Assembly (NCBI GenBank): GCA_016712105.1
Contig: JADJRU010000001.1
Span: 1 to 64,000 of the forward strand
DNA: 64,000 bases
DNA from: Ahniella sp.
Lineage (GTDB): Bacteria > Pseudomonadota > Gammaproteobacteria > Xanthomonadales > Ahniellaceae
Reading direction: 5' to 3'
Positions 59,706-64,000 of the stretch are shown one piece after another. The first letter of the stretch is position 1; the number at the start of each line of letters is the position of its first letter. The notes under the pieces are model-generated. The model saw nothing but the letters and a program-made list of their open reading frames with translations, had not been told where the DNA came from and did no database searches. Position numbers and translations under genes: made by a program.

Positions 59706-61502
59706 TCAGAACCAGTCGGGCTCGAACCGGAACGCACTGTCCTCACCCTTTTCCAGTGCCTCGAAGGCCGCTTCGGCCGTCGGCAGTTCGGTGGCAAAAA
59801 ACGCCTGCGCCGTGGCGATCTTGCTGAGGTAGAACGTCGCGTCCGTTGCGGCACCGTCGACCCGACCGTGTTCGGCGCGATGGGCCATCATGAGCCACAT
59901 CCACGCGATAACGTTGTGTCCAAAGGCGTGCATGAATTGTTCGGCATTGGCCAGTACGGGGCGCACTTCACCTGCTGCCATGCGTGCGCCCAGAAGCTGC
60001 GCGAGTTTTGCGAGGCGATCAAAGTTCGTGCGCAGGACAGCGCACATCGGCTTGAGGTCGTCGTGCATGTCGGCCTTCGCGATCGTCTTCGCAACCCGCG
60101 CCATCAGGATCCGGAATGCAGCACCTTGCTGCATCATGACCTTGCGACCCAACAGGTCCAATGCCTGGATGCCGTTCGTGCCCTCATGGATCGGATTGAT
60201 GCGGTTGTCGCGCCAGCATTGTTCGACCGGATATTCGCGCGTGTAACCGTAACCCCCCAGAATCTGGATGGCGAGGTCATTTGCAACCAGGCAGTACGTC
60301 GAACTCCACGCCTTGACGACGGGCGTCAACAGTTCCAGCAAGAGATTGATCTCCGTTGCCGCCTCACCTTCGGCCAGATGTTCTTCGTCAACCAGTTTGG
60401 ACGCATACAGCCCGAGCGAGAGCGCGCCTTCGACCAGGCACTTTTGCCGCAGCAGCATTCGCCGCACGTCCGCATGTTCGATCAAGGTAACCGGAGTGCT
60501 GGCAGGATCCTTCTGATCGGGATGGCGACCTTGTCGGCGTTCCTTGGCGTACTGCAGGGAATAGAGGTAACCGACCAGACCGTTCGCAATGGCGCCCATG
60601 CCGACCGCGATCCGCTCCTCGTTCATCATGTGGAACATGCAGGCGAGACCCTGATTCGGCGCGCCCACGAGTTCGCCATAACAGTCGTCCTGCTCACCGA
60701 ACTTGAGGAAAGTATTGACGCTGCCTCGCTGACCGAGCTTGTGGTTGAGTCCCGCCAGACGCACGTCGTTGCGCTCGCCGATCGAGCCATCCTCGTTGAC
60801 GCGCCAGCGCGGCACGAGAAACAGGCTGATGCCACGGACACCCGCCGGCGCACCCGCAATCCTCGCCAGAACGAGGTGCACGATGTTCTCGCCCAACTCA
60901 TGATCACCCGCGGAGATCCACATCTTCGCGCCCTGGAGCTTGTAGCGGCCGTCCGGCATCAACACCGCGGCCGTCCGGATATCGCCAAGCGAGCTGCCTG
61001 CGGCCGGCTCGGACAGACACATCGTGCCGTACCAGCGTCCCTGAATGATCGGCGCCATGTAACGACGTTGCTGATCGGGCGTGCCGTGGGCACCAAGCAG
61101 GTTGGCCGCCGCACGCGCCAGGGACGGGTAAGCGACCGTGCCCGGATTCGCGCCGGCAAACAGCAGATCACAGGCGGAAGCCACGACGAAGGGCAACTGC
61201 ATGCCGCCGTCGTCGAAATCGGCGAGTGCCGCACAGAACCCGGCCTCGTTGTACGCCGCCACGGCTTCGCCGATTTCCGGAATCAACTGCACGCGACCAT
61301 CGACCATCTGCGGCTCGTTTGCATCCGACTTCCGGTTATGGGGCAGGAGTTTTTCCACGGCCAGCCGATGCGCAAGTTCAATCGCGGCATCGAATGTGGC
61401 GCGCTGGTGTTCGGCATATCGCGGTGCCGCACACAGCCCCTCGACCTTGAGCACTTCATGCATCAGGAAATCGAGCGTACGGCGATCAATCAATGGGCTC
61501 AT
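59706..61502 (-). CDS. Acyl-CoA dehydrogenase family protein (DmdC-like)
   Basis: The 598-residue flavoprotein has the long form with an extra C-terminal domain. Landmarks are MCLSEPAAGSSLGDIRTAA (FAD/substrate site), GAKMWISAGDHEL, MNEERIAVGMGAIANGLVGYLYSLQYAKERRQG and the FAD motif ILGGYGYTREYPVEQCWRDNRINPIHEGTNGIQALDLLGRKV with the catalytic Glu in YPVEQ or HEGTN. This length and layout match DmdC/FadE-like enzymes that take 3-methylthiopropionyl-CoA or medium-chain acyl-CoA. The actual substrate is not known. It stands between a repeat array and a 170-base gap without other beta-oxidation genes. Confidence 0.93.
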   Translation of the reverse strand: MSPLIDRRTLDFLMHEVLKVEGLCAAPRYAEHQRATFDAAIELAHRLAVEKLLPHNRKSDANEPQMVDGRVQLIPEIGEAVAAYNEAGFCAALADFDDGGMQLPFVVASACDLLFAGANPGTVAYPSLARAAANLLGAHGTPDQQRRYMAPIIQGRWYGTMCLSEPAAGSSLGDIRTAAVLMPDGRYKLQGAKMWISAGDHELGENIVHLVLARIAGAPAGVRGISLFLVPRWRVNEDGSIGERNDVRLAGLNHKLGQRGSVNTFLKFGEQDDCYGELVGAPNQGLACMFHMMNEERIAVGMGAIANGLVGYLYSLQYAKERRQGRHPDQKDPASTPVTLIEHADVRRMLLRQKCLVEGALSLGLYASKLVDEEHLAEGEAATEINLLLELLTPVVKAWSSTYCLVANDLAIQILGGYGYTREYPVEQCWRDNRINPIHEGTNGIQALDLLGRKVMMQQGAAFRILMARVAKTIAKADMHDDLKPMCAVLRTNFDRLAKLAQLLGARMAAGEVRPVLANAEQFMHAFGHNVIAWMWLMMAHRAEHGRVDGAATDATFYLSKIATAQAFFATELPTAEAAFEALEKGEDSAFRFEPDWF

Positions 61503-61672
61503 GGCTGGTGTTGTGTTCCGTCAATAGGGTGAAACAGATTCGGAAGGATTTCGAGCCAAGGCTTGGCGCGAGGAGGAGACGCAGTGGATACTGCGGCGAA
61601 GACGAGCAACGCCGCATCGGCCCGGAAGACGAGCAATTCTTTCATCGTATCTGCGGAACACGGCGCTGGTAC

Positions 61673-64000
61673 TCAATGCACGATGTGCGGGACATTGGCG
61701 GCGTCCAGTGCTGCCTCGATCGGCTGAAGATGGTCATCGACCAACTGCTGAAGTTCGGCTTCGTGGGATGCCAGTTCGGCAGCCAATTCCTGCAGGCGGT
61801 CCTTCATGCCCTGCGTAGGCGCGTGGTCACTGGACTGGGACCAGTCGTACAGTGGCGCGAGCTGTGAATACAACTTCGCACCACCCTCGCGCCCGGCGAG
61901 TACGTCATACACGACGGTTGCGTCCGGGTTGTGCAAACCACGTTCCAGGCTGCGGGCCTGTGCCTCGGCTTTTTCGAGTTGCCCAAGCAACGGCACCAGA
62001 TCAGAACGCGTTGCGAGGCGCTTGCGGAGATCCGCCAATTGCGCGGTGATCCCGGCAAAACTTTCAATGGTGCGCAGGCTGCGATCGAGCAAGGCGATGG
62101 TGTTGCGTCCAAAGGCGAAGTTGGCCTGCAGGTCTTCCGCCGGCAAAGTCGTGCGCGGATCGGCCACCACTTGCAGCGTCCCCTCGCTGATTCGTGTGCC
62201 CTGGATCAGGCGCAGGCGATACGCACCCGGCACGAGCAAGGGGCCCGATTCAGGATTACCCATATCGAGTTTGGCGCCGATCCGGCGTGCACCCTGGGCG
62301 CGAAGATCATAGGCAATCCGGTTCAACCCCTTCGTGACAGTCAGCTCCGGTTCGGGCGCACTCATCGGCTCGTCGGGATCATCTTCGCCGTATTTCGCCG
62401 GCGTGGCGATCGACGACAAAGTGCGCAACAGGCCGCCGTCCGCAGCCAACACTTCGATCTTCAGTTCCTGCTCCGGCTTGAGCGCTTCCGGCAACCAGTA
62501 CGAAATCGACGCCCCATAAGGTTTGCCTTCGATTTCGCCCGGGCGCTCGAAATCCCAGCGGCCATCGAATCGTGCACGGACGCCCTCGCCCACGTACAGC
62601 AGCGCGTGCTGATCCGGTGCATGCCGCAGTTGTGCGCGCAGGGTTGCCACATCATCCAGCACCCACAGCGCACGGCCTCGGGTCGCCACGATCAGGTCAC
62701 CGTGTCGCGCTTCAAGATCGGTCACGGTGACGGCAGGCAGATTGAGCTTCAATTCCTGCCAGCGAACACCTTCATCACGGCTGAACCAGACGCCGCTATC
62801 GGTGCCGAGATAAAGCATCCGGGCATCCTGTTCGTCCTCGCGCACCACCCACAAAGGCAAGTCCGACGGCAGGCCCTTGCCGAGCGCGGCCCAGGTCTTG
62901 CCGAAATCGCGTGTACGGAACACGTAAGGCTTGCGATCGTCGAGGCGATAACGATGGGCCACCACGTAGGCGGTGCCGGCATCAAAGCGGGACGGCTCGA
63001 TCGACTCGATCGTCGCCCACTCCGGCAATCCCTTCGGCGTCACCAGGCGCCAGTCCTTGCCGCCGTTGTCGGTGACATGCACCAGACCATCATCACTGCC
63101 GACCCAGATCAACCCTGCCTGCAACGGAGACTCGGCAATCGAGAACACGGTGTTGTACGTCTCGACGCCGGTGATGTCGCCAGTGATCGGTCCGCCACTC
63201 CATTCCTGCTTGCTGCGATCGTTGCGGGTCAGATCCGGTGAAATGGCCTGCCAGGATTGCCCTTGGTCGTCACTCTGGAATACCACCTCGGCGCCGTGAT
63301 AAAGCCGCCCGGCATGGTGCGGCGAATCGGCGATCGGCGCGGTCCACTGGTATCGGTGTTTCAGATCCTTCGGTTTGATCCCCGACGGATTGGCCGGCCA
63401 CGCCGTGACCATCCGGTACTGTCCGGTGCCTTCGACATAGTGGGAAATGTAGCCGCCGTATTCGCCGGCATAGATATGGCCAGGACGCTTGCGGTCGTAG
63501 ACAAAATCACCCGCCTCGCCACCGCCGACAAAACTCCAGTCGCCGAGGTTGCAGCCAGTGTTGTGCCAGCAGTCGTTCGGCCCGGAAGCCGTGCCCCAAT
63601 CCTGGATCGTTCCACCGACATGATACGGCACCCGATCATCCACATCGATGTTGTAGAACTGCGCGAGCGCCAAGGGCGGATTGGACCAGGTGGCGCCACC
63701 ATCGTGGCTGATGTCGATACCGCCATCGTTGCCGCTGTAGACATGGCTCGGGTCGGCCGGATCGATCCAGATGTCGTGGTGGTCGCCGTGGTACGGCCCA
63801 TCCACCTGCTGGAACGACTTGCCGCCATCAATCGAGCGCAACAAGGGCACCTGCGGCACCCAGACGACATCCGGATCAAACGGATCAACCGTCAGCACGG
63901 TGTAATACCAGGCGCGCTGGCGCAACACGGCATGACCATTGATGCGCTTGAAGGTCTTGCCCGCGTCGTCGGACCGGAACAGTCCGCCCTCCTTCGCTTC
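61673..64000 (-). CDS. BNR/sortilin-like beta-propeller protein (5' partial)
   Basis: The frame is open to the right edge, so the start lies outside. The visible 775 residues have repeated BNR/Asp-box motifs: SDDAGKTF, SIDGGKSFQQV, SHDGGATWS, SDDQGQSWQAI, TDNGGKDWRLV and SRDEGVRWQEL. They make the kind of large propeller annotated as glycosyl hydrolase or VPS10/sortilin-like. The C-terminal part has a beta-sandwich-like region (ELTVTKGLNRIAYDLRAQGAR) and a helical end with LRTIESFAGITAQLADLRKRLATRSDLV. It is probably secreted, but the signal peptide would be beyond the window. No catalytic residues could be assigned. No gene is seen between 61503 and 61672. Confidence 0.85.
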   Translation of the reverse strand, partial: EAKEGGLFRSDDAGKTFKRINGHAVLRQRAWYYTVLTVDPFDPDVVWVPQVPLLRSIDGGKSFQQVDGPYHGDHHDIWIDPADPSHVYSGNDGGIDISHDGGATWSNPPLALAQFYNIDVDDRVPYHVGGTIQDWGTASGPNDCWHNTGCNLGDWSFVGGGEAGDFVYDRKRPGHIYAGEYGGYISHYVEGTGQYRMVTAWPANPSGIKPKDLKHRYQWTAPIADSPHHAGRLYHGAEVVFQSDDQGQSWQAISPDLTRNDRSKQEWSGGPITGDITGVETYNTVFSIAESPLQAGLIWVGSDDGLVHVTDNGGKDWRLVTPKGLPEWATIESIEPSRFDAGTAYVVAHRYRLDDRKPYVFRTRDFGKTWAALGKGLPSDLPLWVVREDEQDARMLYLGTDSGVWFSRDEGVRWQELKLNLPAVTVTDLEARHGDLIVATRGRALWVLDDVATLRAQLRHAPDQHALLYVGEGVRARFDGRWDFERPGEIEGKPYGASISYWLPEALKPEQELKIEVLAADGGLLRTLSSIATPAKYGEDDPDEPMSAPEPELTVTKGLNRIAYDLRAQGARRIGAKLDMGNPESGPLLVPGAYRLRLIQGTRISEGTLQVVADPRTTLPAEDLQANFAFGRNTIALLDRSLRTIESFAGITAQLADLRKRLATRSDLVPLLGQLEKAEAQARSLERGLHNPDATVVYDVLAGREGGAKLYSQLAPLYDWSQSSDHAPTQGMKDRLQELAAELASHEAELQQLVDDHLQPIEAALDAANVPHIVH

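Noticed and set aside
59283..61532. 749-codon frame opposite the acyl-CoA dehydrogenase
   Set aside because: It begins inside the hairpin repeat array and then runs antisense to a clear enzyme gene.

Overview
This 64-kb window comes from a high-GC gammaproteobacterium of the Xanthomonadales (Lysobacterales) type. The best evidence is the tightly overlapped set recJ-rpfE-greA-carB, an order I know from Xanthomonas. Also consistent are a FimV homologue, an SCO1 protein beside psd, the prmB-aroC-asd-fimV-truA-trpF order, the TIGR02999-type ECF sigma factor with a Ser/Thr kinase, IPTL-CTERM-like and choice-of-anchor beta-helix proteins, and many short interspersed hairpin repeats. The host is probably a Rhodanobacteraceae-like lineage. 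I cannot fix the genus from sequence alone.

Layout. 0-7.8 kb is accessory: two secreted beta-helix proteins, a membrane Ser/Thr kinase fused to an FGE/SUMF1-type domain, an IS1595-family element lying inside a repeat, and a SleB-like hydrolase. 7.8-14.1 kb is recJ-rpfE-greA-carB, read leftward. 14.2-17.0 kb has a membrane protein, a cNMP-binding/rhodanese protein and an alpha/beta hydrolase. 17.3-21.2 kb has an N-formylglutamate amidohydrolase and gcvP under a tandem glycine riboswitch. 21.2-23.1 kb has a hairpin cluster, a DUF2058 protein and slyX. 22.5-28.2 kb is a compact polysaccharide export module: outer-membrane barrel, short Wza-like OPX protein, Wzc-like tyrosine kinase, a CpsB-like protein whose metal ligands are nearly all lost, and a small membrane protein. 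No glycosyltransferases accompany it.

28.4-45.5 kb is mainly housekeeping: psd-sco divergent from prmB-aroC-asd, fimV, truA-trpF, a CBS/CorC membrane protein with exoD, cytochrome b561 with an Mth938-like protein, yhbY divergent from rlmE-ftsH, and a VanY-like peptidase. 45.5-59.7 kb is accessory: a five-copy decayed tandem repeat, the remnant of an MbtH-like gene joined to an acidic tail, an ECF sigma/Ser-Thr kinase pair, a 1635-residue secreted protein, a PIN-domain toxin-antitoxin pair abutting a truncated M36-type propeptide gene, and a copper P-type ATPase. 59.7-64 kb holds an acyl-CoA dehydrogenase and a BNR-propeller protein that runs off the right edge.

Caution on quality. Many genes that should be intact (recJ, ftsH, psd, trpF, fimV, the copper ATPase, the OPX gene) each carry one apparent 1-nt indel, usually in a short homopolymer. 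This pattern suggests residual sequencing or assembly error more than mass pseudogenisation. I therefore report these genes across the frameshift and give its position. No tRNA, rRNA or CRISPR array was recognised.
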